Position numbers and translations under genes: made by a program. The notes beneath the pieces were generated by a model. It did no database searches, was not told where the DNA came from, and saw nothing but the letters and a program-made list of their open reading frames with translations. Shown piece by piece: positions 8,214 through 17,384 of a stretch of 64,000 nucleotides of DNA (position 1 is the first letter of the stretch; the number at the start of each line of letters is the position of its first letter). This DNA comes from Alteromonas gracilis (GTDB taxonomy: Bacteria > Pseudomonadota > Gammaproteobacteria > Enterobacterales > Alteromonadaceae): NCBI RefSeq assembly GCF_002993325.1, contig NZ_PVNO01000001.1:1-64000 (forward strand), read 5' to 3'.

Positions 8214-9002
8214 TCATTTTTCAATAAACGCCTGCTCAATTACATAGTGCCCCATTCGTCGAGAATTAGCCTTTGAGAAACCTCTTTCGTTTAGCATGGT
8301 CATGAGGTCCTGCAACATATTGTCATTTCCACAAAGCATGAAGCGATCGTGATCTGGATTTAAGGAAGGCATTGATGTATCAGCAAGGAGTTTGCCGTTT
8401 TCTATAAGGTCTGTGATGCGTCCTTCATGGCGCACACCTTTATACTCATAGTCTTCTCGTGTTACAGAGGGGTAATAAATCAATTTTTCACGTACCTGTT
8501 CACCAAAATAAGGATTATTCGGCAGCACATTTTCAATCTCGCTTTGATAGGCTAACTCCGAGCGCCATCTCGTGCCGTGAACTAAAACTATTTTTTCAAA
8601 TTTTTCATAAATAAAAGGGTCGCGAATTATACTCATAAAGGGCGCTAACCCTGTGCCTGTGCTAAGCAGGTAGAGATGCTTCCCAGGCAATAAGAAACCG
8701 GGTACTAGCGTACCCGCTGGTCTAACGGAAAGCATTATCTCATCGCCAATTGCAATATTTTGCAATCGTGATGTGAGAGCGCCATCGGGCACTTTGATAC
8801 TAAAAAACTCCAGCTCCTCTTCGTAATTCGGGCTAGCGATGCTGTATGCGCGCATCAGTGGTTTTCCGTCAACTTCCAACCCAATCATCACAAACTGACC
8901 ACTTTCGAAACGAAATGATGACTCCCGGGTAGTTTTAAAGCTGAACAACGTCTCGTTCCAATGGTGAACATCAGTAACCGTCGCACTGATCAGATTTCGC
9001 AT
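8214..9002 (-). CDS. fpr: Ferredoxin/flavodoxin--NADP+ reductase
   Basis: The 262-residue flavoenzyme moves electrons between NADPH and ferredoxin or flavodoxin. The FAD-binding RAYSIAS motif lies near residues 51-57, the SIKVPDGALTSRL segment follows, and the NADP-binding part has LSTGTGLAPFMS near residue 110. The C-terminus AFIEK fits bacterial plant-type reductases. ATG at 9002 follows an AAGGAGAG site. It is transcribed towards ybaB. Reduced ferredoxin from such enzymes can feed heme oxygenase and so biliverdin synthesis, but a link to the nearby phytochrome is only a guess. Confidence 0.95.
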   Translation of the reverse strand: MRNLISATVTDVHHWNETLFSFKTTRESSFRFESGQFVMIGLEVDGKPLMRAYSIASPNYEEELEFFSIKVPDGALTSRLQNIAIGDEIMLSVRPAGTLVPGFLLPGKHLYLLSTGTGLAPFMSIIRDPFIYEKFEKIVLVHGTRWRSELAYQSEIENVLPNNPYFGEQVREKLIYYPSVTREDYEYKGVRHEGRITDLIENGKLLADTSMPSLNPDHDRFMLCGNDNMLQDLMTMLNERGFSKANSRRMGHYVIEQAFIEK

Positions 9003-9252
9003 CCGCTCTCCTTATCAACTCATAATATTGTGAAGTGTTAAACCAACTTACATGAGGGTATTTCTCAATAATATTGAAAGTACTATTTTGGGTACGAACG
9101 AACCATTTTTTACGTTTATCACCAAGTAGAAATTAAACTTTAAAAGTGGCGTAAGCTACATTAAGAAGTGTTTAGAATAGTTTGCAATACTTGCACAATA
9201 CCCCAGCTAGCGAGTACAAAAGACGAAGATATGAGTTGAAAAGGCTTCTATT

Positions 9253-9963
9253 TTGCTCGCTAAAATATTCAAACATTTTAAAGCCCGTGATGCGGAGATA
9301 GCACCTTCCAACACGCATACTGGTGATGCGGTTTCTATTTGGCGCGATACGGGGCAGGTGTATTACCTAGAAAACACGTTAAAACTCACTTATCAGTCTA
9401 ACTCAGGTGCGATTACGATTGAAAAAGTATCTCTTGAATCTCTTCCACGCGTCCTTAAAGAACTTCAAAATTTAGACGTTAATTCACCGCTCGCTCGTCA
9501 AGAGGTCGCTAATCAAACAGATGCATTTTACGTTAGCGTTTGTGGTGTAACATGGCAGCGCTCTTCTGATGGAAATTATCTTCGTATTAAAGCGCTTCCC
9601 GAAGCTGCTGTGTTGAGAAGCCCAACAGCATGTTTTACAAAATCGCAGGCGGTGTTTAAACATGCGTTTATGTTGGAGCATGACGATTTATTGTCACCGA
9701 CGTCGTCTTCAAGCAAACCTGGCATTTACACATATAATCGAATTTCAATCGCAGATTTTACTACACAGTTAAAGCGTTCAAATGCACAGATAGCGCCCTC
9801 TCATAAAGCAAAAGTAGGCATTCAATATGAGAACTTCAAAAGTGCATTTACTGAGCATGAGCAGGCGATTATTGACCAGTGCCTTGAAACGGAGTTTTTC
9901 GAAAATGTCGATGACGACGATGGGGAAATGAACCTGCTATCAAACGACGATAAGGGGAAATAG
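9253..9963 (+). CDS. Hypothetical protein, 236 residues
   Basis: I do not recognise this family. The frame opens at a TTG after an AAAAGG site and encodes a soluble protein without signal peptide or membrane segment. It begins with a basic stretch (LAKIFKHFKARDAE), has a mixed strand/helix body and ends in an acidic tail with a DDDDGE run. Codon usage resembles the neighbours, so it is probably expressed. It is divergent from fpr and precedes the phytochrome by 272 bases, in which I see no clear regulatory site. Confidence 0.7.
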   Translation: MLAKIFKHFKARDAEIAPSNTHTGDAVSIWRDTGQVYYLENTLKLTYQSNSGAITIEKVSLESLPRVLKELQNLDVNSPLARQEVANQTDAFYVSVCGVTWQRSSDGNYLRIKALPEAAVLRSPTACFTKSQAVFKHAFMLEHDDLLSPTSSSSKPGIYTYNRISIADFTTQLKRSNAQIAPSHKAKVGIQYENFKSAFTEHEQAIIDQCLETEFFENVDDDDGEMNLLSNDDKGK

Positions 9964-10235
9964 CGAAGTCGCAGTGTTCTTGCCTGAATTCATAACGCTC
10001 AGGTAAAACTTGGTTTATGCGTGTAATAGCAAAGCCTCTCAGCTATATTAATATATTCGCATAAAAGTATCTTTATCTCGGAGAGTGGGCTATACCTTTA
10101 TCAGCATCAGGTTAAAAACAATTCCAAAATCCTTTTTTACACAGACTTATCAGTAAACAGAAAACTAATGATGTGATGCTCCCTCAAACTAGAGATGTAT
10201 AGCAAGCAAACGAGTAAACAACTAAATGGCGTTTT

Positions 10236-12797
10236 ATGAGCAGCGACACTAAAGAACTATCTTCACTAATTACGCAGTGTGACAAAGAGCCTATACACCT
10301 GTTAGGAAAAATTCAGAATCATGGATTTATGGTTATTCTTGATAGGTCCGGAACGATTAAATTTTTATCAGAGAATGCCTCTGCATTTATAAATAAGAGT
10401 ACAGATGAGTTAATCGGTGCTTCTTTTTGGAATCTCTTAGACCGAAGTTTAGTTCATTCAATCAAAGGCGCACAAAGCCAAGCGATTATTCTTGGTAAAG
10501 CGTCCTATCTCTACTCGGTTTCTGTTCCTTTCTCCAACAATACGTTTGATTTATGTGTTCATCAAAGCGATGGATATCTTGTTCTTGAGTTTGAATATAG
10601 TGAGTCCTCGCGAAAATTTGAAAGTGTCATTGAGGCGTTGATGATTCAGATGACAATGTTTTCGGAACTCGATGAGCTTTATTCTGGTCTTGCTCAAAGC
10701 GTTCGTATTGCAACGGGCTTTGATAGAGTGATGGTGTATCAGTTTCTTGCCGATGGCTCTGGTGAAGTAATCGCTGAGTCAACATCAGGCGAAATGACCC
10801 CATTTCTAGGGTTAAGGTACCCCGCATCAGATATTCCTCGTCAGGCTCGGCAGCTGTACAAGAAAAACCTCATAAGAACTATATCTGACGTTCACGGTGA
10901 AACACATGAACTTTTAGGGAGAGATGAGAACAAAGCTCGGCATGTTGATCTATCGCTGTCTCGTCTGAGAGCTGTGTCTGAAGTGCATATACAATATCTG
11001 AAAAACATGGGTGTTGGGGCATCCATGTCTATATCGCTTATTGTTGAGGGTGAGCTCTGGGGGTTAATTGCATGCCACCACAATAGCCCAAAAGTAGTGC
11101 CCAGTAGGCTCGTATCGCAATTAGAGTTATTCGCTGAAATGTTCTCGCTTGAGCTTTCTCGACGGCTAGTTACAGAACGGATCAGAGTGAGTGAACAAGC
11201 AAACTCAACCTTTGCGCGAGTTTTAAGTAATTTTTCCCACGGAGGTTCAATTACTAACGCGATTGTTGAGCAGTTGGCCCTATTAAAAACCCTTATTGAT
11301 ATAGATGGTGTAGGCTGTATTTTTAGCGGCGAATATACCAGAGCAGGCTCTGCTCTCGATGAGGAGAGTATTCTGCGCCTTACCGCTATCTTAAAGCGGC
11401 TTCCGGAAGAAGAAATACACCAATTTGATAGTTTGGCTGACTGTGGCGGTGATTTTTCTGGTGGAAAGGTTGCCGGTGTACTCGCGCTTAAGATATCAAG
11501 CCAACCTATGGATTACATATTCCTTTTCAGAAACTCAGTTGTAGAGCAGGTTACATGGGCAGGTAATCCAGAAAAGCGAGTTGAACAAAAAGGGGAAGAG
11601 AAAATCCTTACCCCAAGAGCAAGTTTTGACAAGTGGATTGAATATAATGAATTTAAGTCGATTCCGTGGACGACGTTAGATATAGAACGGGCTAAATCCA
11701 TTCGCCTTGGGGTTATGGAGCTGACAATCCGCCATCTCCATGAGAAAGAAGCGTTACAGCGAGAGGCTAAAAAAAGGCTGGAACTGCTAATAGGGGAGCT
11801 TAACCATCGCGTTAGAAATATCTTAAACTTAGTTAGCGCTATTATCGGACAAACGTCTCAGCATAAAAAAGATATCAATGAATTTGTAAGCTCTCTGTCG
11901 TCCCGTATTTCAGCATTAGCTTTGGGTCATGATCAACTTACTCACGCTTCATACAACAGTATTCATTTTAGGCAATTGCTCAATAACGAGTTGAAAGCGT
12001 ACATGGTCAACGAATCATCGTTCCATATTGAAGGCCCTGAAATCAAGCTAAAGCCATATGCAGTAACGCCTATTGTCCTTGTTTTCCATGAAATGATCAC
12101 GAATGCTGCAAAGTACGGTGCGTTAAGCGCAACAAGCAATGACGGCAGGGTGTCAATCACTTGGGAGCTTAATAATAAGGGCTGCAAGATATTCTGGGAA
12201 GAACTTGGCGGCCCTCCTTTACATAGTCTAGGGGAAGATAGTTTTGGAATGACGGTTATCAAATCTGTTATTCCACATGAGCTAAAAGGCCGAGCTGAAA
12301 TTAAGCCAACGATAACGGGCCTCACCGCAGAATTTTTTATACCCAGCAAGTATATAGAGCTCGAGGACGTTTACCTAATTGATGAACAGAATGAAGGTAA
12401 CAACAGAACTATTAAAGCTAATAACATTGAAGCTCCTAAGCCACTTTCTAGCGCCTTTATTGTTGAAGATAACTTGCTCATTTCTCTAGATTTGAAGAAG
12501 CACCTTAAAAAAATGGGGCTCGAGCAAATTGAAATTTTTGGCGATATTGCCAGTGTCCGAGCTGCTTTGGCGAAAAGTCGACCTTCAATGATGTTTTTAG
12601 ACGTACATTTGGGGCATGAAAATACCTTCCAGTTGGGAGGGGAGATAGCGAAGCTATCTATCCCATTTATATTTATAACCGGTTACGGCGCAGCCATTGT
12701 GTTACCCGATGAGCTTAAAGATGTGACTGTGTTAACGAAACCTGTTGATACAGATCTTTTAAAACAATCAATAGAAGCCTTCGGCTTTGAGGTGTGA
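10236..12797 (+). CDS. bphP: Bacteriophytochrome HWE histidine kinase with receiver domain
   Basis: The 853-residue red/far-red photoreceptor has the full phytochrome photosensory core. Residues 1-115 are the PAS domain with Cys15 in the QCDKEPIH context, the biliverdin-attachment position of bacterial phytochromes. The GAF domain (about 140-310) contains PASDIP (196-201), SEVHIQYLKNMG with His251 and ACHH (279-282). The PHY domain (about 320-500) has WAGNPEK and the PRASF tongue motif (460-464). An HWE-type kinase follows: ELNHRVRNIL with phospho-acceptor His524, HEMITNAAKYG as the N box (Asn623) and WEELGGPP. A C-terminal receiver (about 740-850) carries Asp789 in FLDVHLG. The likely output is phosphorylation of its own receiver and of the response regulator encoded 4 bp downstream. 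No heme oxygenase gene is adjacent. Confidence 0.95.
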   Translation: MSSDTKELSSLITQCDKEPIHLLGKIQNHGFMVILDRSGTIKFLSENASAFINKSTDELIGASFWNLLDRSLVHSIKGAQSQAIILGKASYLYSVSVPFSNNTFDLCVHQSDGYLVLEFEYSESSRKFESVIEALMIQMTMFSELDELYSGLAQSVRIATGFDRVMVYQFLADGSGEVIAESTSGEMTPFLGLRYPASDIPRQARQLYKKNLIRTISDVHGETHELLGRDENKARHVDLSLSRLRAVSEVHIQYLKNMGVGASMSISLIVEGELWGLIACHHNSPKVVPSRLVSQLELFAEMFSLELSRRLVTERIRVSEQANSTFARVLSNFSHGGSITNAIVEQLALLKTLIDIDGVGCIFSGEYTRAGSALDEESILRLTAILKRLPEEEIHQFDSLADCGGDFSGGKVAGVLALKISSQPMDYIFLFRNSVVEQVTWAGNPEKRVEQKGEEKILTPRASFDKWIEYNEFKSIPWTTLDIERAKSIRLGVMELTIRHLHEKEALQREAKKRLELLIGELNHRVRNILNLVSAIIGQTSQHKKDINEFVSSLSSRISALALGHDQLTHASYNSIHFRQLLNNELKAYMVNESSFHIEGPEIKLKPYAVTPIVLVFHEMITNAAKYGALSATSNDGRVSITWELNNKGCKIFWEELGGPPLHSLGEDSFGMTVIKSVIPHELKGRAEIKPTITGLTAEFFIPSKYIELEDVYLIDEQNEGNNRTIKANNIEAPKPLSSAFIVEDNLLISLDLKKHLKKMGLEQIEIFGDIASVRAALAKSRPSMMFLDVHLGHENTFQLGGEIAKLSIPFIFITGYGAAIVLPDELKDVTVLTKPVDTDLLKQSIEAFGFEV

Positions 12798-12801
12798 CGT
12801 A

Positions 12802-15195
12802 GTGACAAAAAGAATGACTCCGTCAGTAGTCATAGTCGAAGACAGTCTCGTCGAGATTATGAATATCCAAAACATACTCGTGGAATCTGAAATACGGGTC
12901 TTAGGCACTGCGATAAATGCCGAACAACTTTTTGCGTTAATAGAAAAAGAAAGCCCTGATTTGATCCTCATGGATATAAACCTAGGTGCAGGTGAATCGG
13001 GTATCGATATTGCAAAGTTAGTTGCTGAACAGTTCGCTATTCCTATTGTTTTTACTACTTCATATTGTGACGACACCACCATCTCTAATGCCTTAAAAGT
13101 GTCGCCCTATGGTTATCTCGTTAAACCCTATGGCGCATTGTCATTAACAACGACAATATTGGTCGCCCTCGAGAGAAAAAGAATTGAGCATGAACTCGCC
13201 TCGTCGAACCGCCGTTTTGCCATGGCGTCAGAGATAGCGAAACTAGGCGTGCTAGAAATTGATAGCGCCTCTCGCTCTATAGTTATTGAGAGTGTAGATA
13301 ACCTTTTTGATTTTCCTAGAAAGCTGACCGTAGAGAATTTCCTTTCTTTGTTTACTGACGAGCAGCGCTTGGAAGTGGCAGAAGCAATAAGGCTCAAGAC
13401 CAATTATTTAACAACGCTGCAGTTAAAAATTGCTGGAAGAGAAACTCGTTGGTACCAGGTTGTCCTATCCGATGTAGTGTGGAAAAAGGAATATGTGCAA
13501 ATTGGTGCTATTCAGGATATTTCAATTCTGCAACATGCTCAGTCTAACCTGACCATAGCAGATCGGGTTGTTAGTGAAATTAAAGAAGGGGTGCTGGTTT
13601 GTGATGCGAACGGGTCAATAGTCAAGGCTAACAAAGCGTTGTGCGAAATGCTTGGCTGCGAGCCGAGCGAGCTTATCTCACAAGATATAAATAAAATTTT
13701 CCCCAAAGAGCGCAAACACGACCCCCGTCCAAATTACCTAATTGATGGGTTAAGAACAGATCTCACCATCGTAAATGAAGGGCGTAGGTATCATTTGGTT
13801 ATGTCAGTCACGTCTTTCGATAACGGTAGTGGAGAAACTCACTTTGTTGCTATCTTGACGGATGTCTCAGACCTCAAGTCATCAGAAGACCAATTAAAGC
13901 TTTTAGCGTTTACCGACGCACTCACTGGGGCTGGTAACAGAAACCATTTAAATAATGTAGTTGAAAGGTTCAGTGAGTCCTGCGAACCATTTTCAATTAT
14001 TTTTATTGATATTGATGAGTTTAAACTCATTAACGACACCCATGGTCATGAGGTAGGAGATGAAATCCTCAGAACTTGTGCCAGCCGTTTTAAAGCAGCA
14101 ATTCGCCAAGATGACTCTGTCTTCAGGTTCGGTGGTGATGAGTTTGTCGTTGTTACTGGTACTACATGTGAAAAGCATCTAAGTAACGTGACTTTCAGGC
14201 TGTCTAAGTGTTTTAGCAAATCTTTCAAAACATCATCCGGCAGCTTTAATATCTCGGCAAGTATAGGTGTGGCGACCTCGACAGGTAACATCCCTGCTGT
14301 TGATTTATTAAAAAATGCTGACATAGCTATGTTCTCAGCTAAACAAAACGGAAAAAATAGCACAGTCGTATTCAGTGAAGACTTATCTAAAAACATAGAG
14401 TACCGACTGTTTATCCAGCAAGGGCTAAAAAGCGCAATTCAGGATAAACAAATCACCGCCTACTATCAGCCTATTATCGGGGCTAAAGGAGAAATAATAG
14501 CCATTGAAGCGCTTGCCAGATGGTATATTCCTAGCCACGGCCCGGTTAGCCCAGATAAGTTTATTCCCATTGCAGAGCGCTCAAATCATATCCATGACAT
14601 CGGTCTATTAATGTTGGATGAGGTTTGCTTTGCAATTAAAACCATCGATCGCTGGGGTTTCTCAAACGTAAGATTTAATTTAAATATGTCAGCTGTACAG
14701 CTTCAAAATTCAGGGGTAATTGATCTGTTTGCGGAACGCTTCGCTTTTCACAATATTTCTGCAAAACGAATTGTTATAGAAATCACTGAATCAACCTTAC
14801 AAAGTGAGAAAGCACGGGAGGTGCTAACAGCTATAAAGCAGCTAGGTGTTACCATTTCAATCGATGATTTTGGCACTGGCTTCTCATGTATCTCAGAACT
14901 TGCAGACGAGGCCTATGATTCGATTAAAATAGACCGTTCATTGCTGCCAGATTTTCCTCTTGAGACAAGAGGAGGGCTTCGAAGATCGCTCATTATCGAA
15001 AATGTAGTCTCAATGTGCGAAAAACTTGGAATGCCTTGCACTCTAGAGGGATTAGAAACTGCTGAACAGGTCAACTTTGCGAAGAAAATTGGAGCTCGTG
15101 CTATGCAAGGATTTTACTTCAGCAAACCCCTTAACTTGGAAGGCCTAATGGAGTTTCTGCAGGCCGAATTTGCAACGAAAACCGTAAATGTCTAG
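12802..15195 (+). CDS. Response regulator with PAS, GGDEF and EAL domains (c-di-GMP turnover)
   Basis: I place the start at GTG 12802, nine bases after a GAGG site that overlaps the end of bphP; this gives 797 residues. Residues 6-125 are a receiver domain with phospho-acceptor Asp58 (LILMDINLG) and a closing KPYG. Two PAS-like segments follow (about 135-250 and 255-365). The GGDEF domain has the intact FRFGGDEFV active site preceded by RQDD, which fits the inhibitory I-site spacing. The EAL domain keeps IEALARW, NLNMSAVQL, IEITEST, IDDFGTG and EGLET, so both cyclase and phosphodiesterase chemistry look possible. Its position directly behind the phytochrome suggests light-dependent phosphorylation controls c-di-GMP level. 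Which activity dominates cannot be read from sequence. Confidence 0.94.
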   Translation: MTKRMTPSVVIVEDSLVEIMNIQNILVESEIRVLGTAINAEQLFALIEKESPDLILMDINLGAGESGIDIAKLVAEQFAIPIVFTTSYCDDTTISNALKVSPYGYLVKPYGALSLTTTILVALERKRIEHELASSNRRFAMASEIAKLGVLEIDSASRSIVIESVDNLFDFPRKLTVENFLSLFTDEQRLEVAEAIRLKTNYLTTLQLKIAGRETRWYQVVLSDVVWKKEYVQIGAIQDISILQHAQSNLTIADRVVSEIKEGVLVCDANGSIVKANKALCEMLGCEPSELISQDINKIFPKERKHDPRPNYLIDGLRTDLTIVNEGRRYHLVMSVTSFDNGSGETHFVAILTDVSDLKSSEDQLKLLAFTDALTGAGNRNHLNNVVERFSESCEPFSIIFIDIDEFKLINDTHGHEVGDEILRTCASRFKAAIRQDDSVFRFGGDEFVVVTGTTCEKHLSNVTFRLSKCFSKSFKTSSGSFNISASIGVATSTGNIPAVDLLKNADIAMFSAKQNGKNSTVVFSEDLSKNIEYRLFIQQGLKSAIQDKQITAYYQPIIGAKGEIIAIEALARWYIPSHGPVSPDKFIPIAERSNHIHDIGLLMLDEVCFAIKTIDRWGFSNVRFNLNMSAVQLQNSGVIDLFAERFAFHNISAKRIVIEITESTLQSEKAREVLTAIKQLGVTISIDDFGTGFSCISELADEAYDSIKIDRSLLPDFPLETRGGLRRSLIIENVVSMCEKLGMPCTLEGLETAEQVNFAKKIGARAMQGFYFSKPLNLEGLMEFLQAEFATKTVNV

Positions 15196-15299
15196 CGCGA
15201 CTAGTCTTTAGAAATAAACCAAGCTAGTAATGCCCGGTATTTAAGGAGTGCGAGAAGTCAACGTTGGTACTTCGATATTCTTCCTTTGAGTTTTACATG

Positions 15300-15427
15300 A
15301 ATACCAATCTCATATACGTTTTTGAGTATGTAGATAATTCCACTATACTGCTCAGCAAATTCAGACGGTTTCAATCAGTACAACATTCCGCAGACATTGC
15401 GGATTGGTATTAGATGTGAGATTGGTC
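15300..15427. repeat. Intergenic inverted-repeat element, MITE-like
   Basis: AATACCAATCTCAT at the left end is matched in inverted orientation twice at the right end: GATTGGTATT (15402-15411) and TGAGATTGGT (15417-15426). A CCGCA/TGCGG hairpin lies just inside. The element is about 128 bases, has no frame and fills most of the 362-base gap between the response regulator and the next gene. This looks like a short mobile or REP-like intergenic repeat, but I cannot show other copies in this window. Confidence 0.5.
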
Positions 15428-15557
15428 TTATTTCTTATATTATTCGTTATATTACTGTCGCCATCATTCCCAAACTGCGTAATGCTGTTTCTTACGAACC
15501 AAATTCAGGAAAATGATGTGTCGGCACACTTTTACCTAAGATAGAGGGTTTTTAGTA

Positions 15558-16544
15558 GTGCTAAGGAAAGGCTTAGTTATCACCACGGTTATTCTTCTTC
15601 CTATTGCCGCCGTGGCATTTTTTATGAGTGTGCATGAACTGTTTAAAATGAAAACAGTGACAGTCGATCCAAAACTTAAAGAAATATCAGGCATTGAATT
15701 CGATAAGTACAAAAGACTTTGGGCTATCAATGACAGTGGTGACGGACCCATTCTCTACATGCTCAATAAAGATGGTACGATAGAAAGAGAAGTTACGGTT
15801 ACCAATGCAAAAAATGTCGATTGGGAAGATATGACTCAAAATAGTTTTGGTCATTTCTTTTTAGGCGACTTTGGGAATAATGACAACAAGCGCCGTTGGC
15901 TTACGATCTATAAAATCGAAAACCCCATTGATATAAAAACAGATACTACCGAAGCTGAAATTATAAAATTTACTTATCCTGAAATGGGAAAAGGCAAAGT
16001 TAAACCCCAGGATAAGAATTACGACTTAGAAGCCTTTGTTGAATATAAACGAAATCTTTATTTATTTACCAAAAATAGAACCCAGCCTTTTGATGGTATA
16101 ACGAAGCTTTACAAGGTAGGTGATCATGCCGCCAACTTTGATGCACAGCTTATTGGTGAGTTTAAAACCTGTACCACGCTTGAAAAATTATGCTGGATAA
16201 CCTCTGCTGCAATTAGTCCAGACAGAACAAAACTCGTATTACTAGACTCTACCAGTTTATGGCTGTTTGAAAATTTCGAAGGTGATAACTTCTTCAATGG
16301 AGACGTGTCTCGCATAGACCTAGGCGTAGTCACACAAAAAGAGGCAGTTACTTTCTACGATAACAATACGCTGGTTTTTACAGATGAAGAGTATAAAGGG
16401 TTATTTGGTGGCAACGTGTATGAAGTTAAACTCGACCAAGCCAAGCGTAACGTGATTAAATACCGCGATAGACTAAAACAAGATAGCGAAGGCGCAGAAC
16501 AAAAGCGCGAATCCTCTCAACTAGAAAAAGCACCGAAGCAATAG
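15558..16544 (+). CDS. Membrane-anchored beta-propeller-like protein of unknown function
   Basis: The 328-residue protein starts at GTG 15558 behind a GAGGG site. Residues 5-25 are one hydrophobic segment, so it is either membrane-anchored or exported. The rest looks like a six-bladed propeller: [20 protein letters not shown], the DWEDMT motif, FFLGDFGNN and IYKIENP, with later blade-like strands such as [11 protein letters not shown]. Proteins with the WAINDSGD and DWED patterns are found widely in marine bacteria without assigned function. The C-terminus is charged and Glu/Lys-rich. It ends 5 bases before recR and may be co-transcribed with it. Confidence 0.75.
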   Translation: MLRKGLVITTVILLPIAAVAFFMSVHELFKMKTVTVDPKLKEISGIEFDKYKRLWAINDSGDGPILYMLNKDGTIEREVTVTNAKNVDWEDMTQNSFGHFFLGDFGNNDNKRRWLTIYKIENPIDIKTDTTEAEIIKFTYPEMGKGKVKPQDKNYDLEAFVEYKRNLYLFTKNRTQPFDGITKLYKVGDHAANFDAQLIGEFKTCTTLEKLCWITSAAISPDRTKLVLLDSTSLWLFENFEGDNFFNGDVSRIDLGVVTQKEAVTFYDNNTLVFTDEEYKGLFGGNVYEVKLDQAKRNVIKYRDRLKQDSEGAEQKRESSQLEKAPKQ

Positions 16545-16549
16545 ATACT

Positions 16550-17149
16550 ATGAAGTTCAGTCCCTTACTTTCAGAATTAATACAGGCCCTAACTTGCTTA
16601 CCCGGTGTTGGTAATAAAAGCGCGCAACGAATGGCATTCCACCTTCTAGAACGAAATCGCACGGGGGCTATCGATTTAAGCAATGTGCTTCATAATGCCA
16701 TGGAGCATATTCATCACTGCAAGCGCTGCAGAACCTTCACAGAAGACGAATTATGTGACATATGCCGTCATCCCGAGCGAGAAGCAAGCGGCCTTCTGTG
16801 CATTGTAGAGAGCCCTCAAGATGTTTTAGCAATTGAGCAAACGTTAAGTTACAAAGGCCAATACTTTGTGCTTATGGGGCACTTATCACCTATTGACGGC
16901 GTTGGGCCCGAAGAAATAGGGTTAACAGAATTAGAAGCACGCCTTGGTGCGGGTGGAATTAATGAGGTGATCCTTGCTACCAATCCGACGGTGGAAGGGG
17001 AGGCGACGGCGCATTACATAGCACAACTTTGTGCAAGCCACAGTGTTGATGCTTCTCGTATTGCCCATGGGGTGCCAGTTGGAGGAGAGCTCGAGTATAT
17101 TGACGGCAATACGCTAACCCATGCGTTTTCAGGCCGCCGTAAGCTCTAG
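16550..17149 (+). CDS. recR: Recombination mediator RecR
   Basis: The 199-residue protein acts with RecF and RecO in loading RecA at gaps. It has the N-terminal helix-hairpin-helix ([17 protein letters not shown]), the four-cysteine zinc finger CKRC...CDIC (Cys57, 60, 69, 72), and a Toprim domain starting at [15 protein letters not shown]. The C-terminal [12 protein letters not shown] is the family signature. It is normally next to dnaX-ybaB; here it follows the propeller-like gene. Confidence 0.97.
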   Translation: MKFSPLLSELIQALTCLPGVGNKSAQRMAFHLLERNRTGAIDLSNVLHNAMEHIHHCKRCRTFTEDELCDICRHPEREASGLLCIVESPQDVLAIEQTLSYKGQYFVLMGHLSPIDGVGPEEIGLTELEARLGAGGINEVILATNPTVEGEATAHYIAQLCASHSVDASRIAHGVPVGGELEYIDGNTLTHAFSGRRKL

Positions 17150-17160
17150 TTTTAAAGCAG

Positions 17161-17195
17161 CGCGTTTTTCTTTGAGTAAAGCAAAACGCGATTTT
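17161..17195 (+). terminator. Probable terminator after recR
   Basis: CGCGTTTT (17161-17168) pairs with AAAACGCG (17183-17190), with an inner CTTT/AAAG pairing, and a short T-rich stretch follows. It lies in the recR-htpG gap. The trailing T run is interrupted, so strength is uncertain. Confidence 0.55.
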
Positions 17196-17384
17196 CTTCC
17201 TATTCGGCCATTGCTTTTTGGGCGACTCCCTCTTAATCGTTTGTAAAACAGCCTACGCCACTCGTTCTTATTAAAAAATCTCCCAATTGAAGATAAATTT
17301 TCGTTCTAAACGTTGAAAAGTACGTTGAGCGACCTTACCTGTTTAACATCAAACGTGATCCATTCAACGAGGAGATATTGGATT

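Noticed and set aside
17220..17384. Heat-shock sigma-32 promoter for htpG
   Set aside because: A GTTGAAAA box is present but no CCCCAT-like -10 box lies at suitable spacing.
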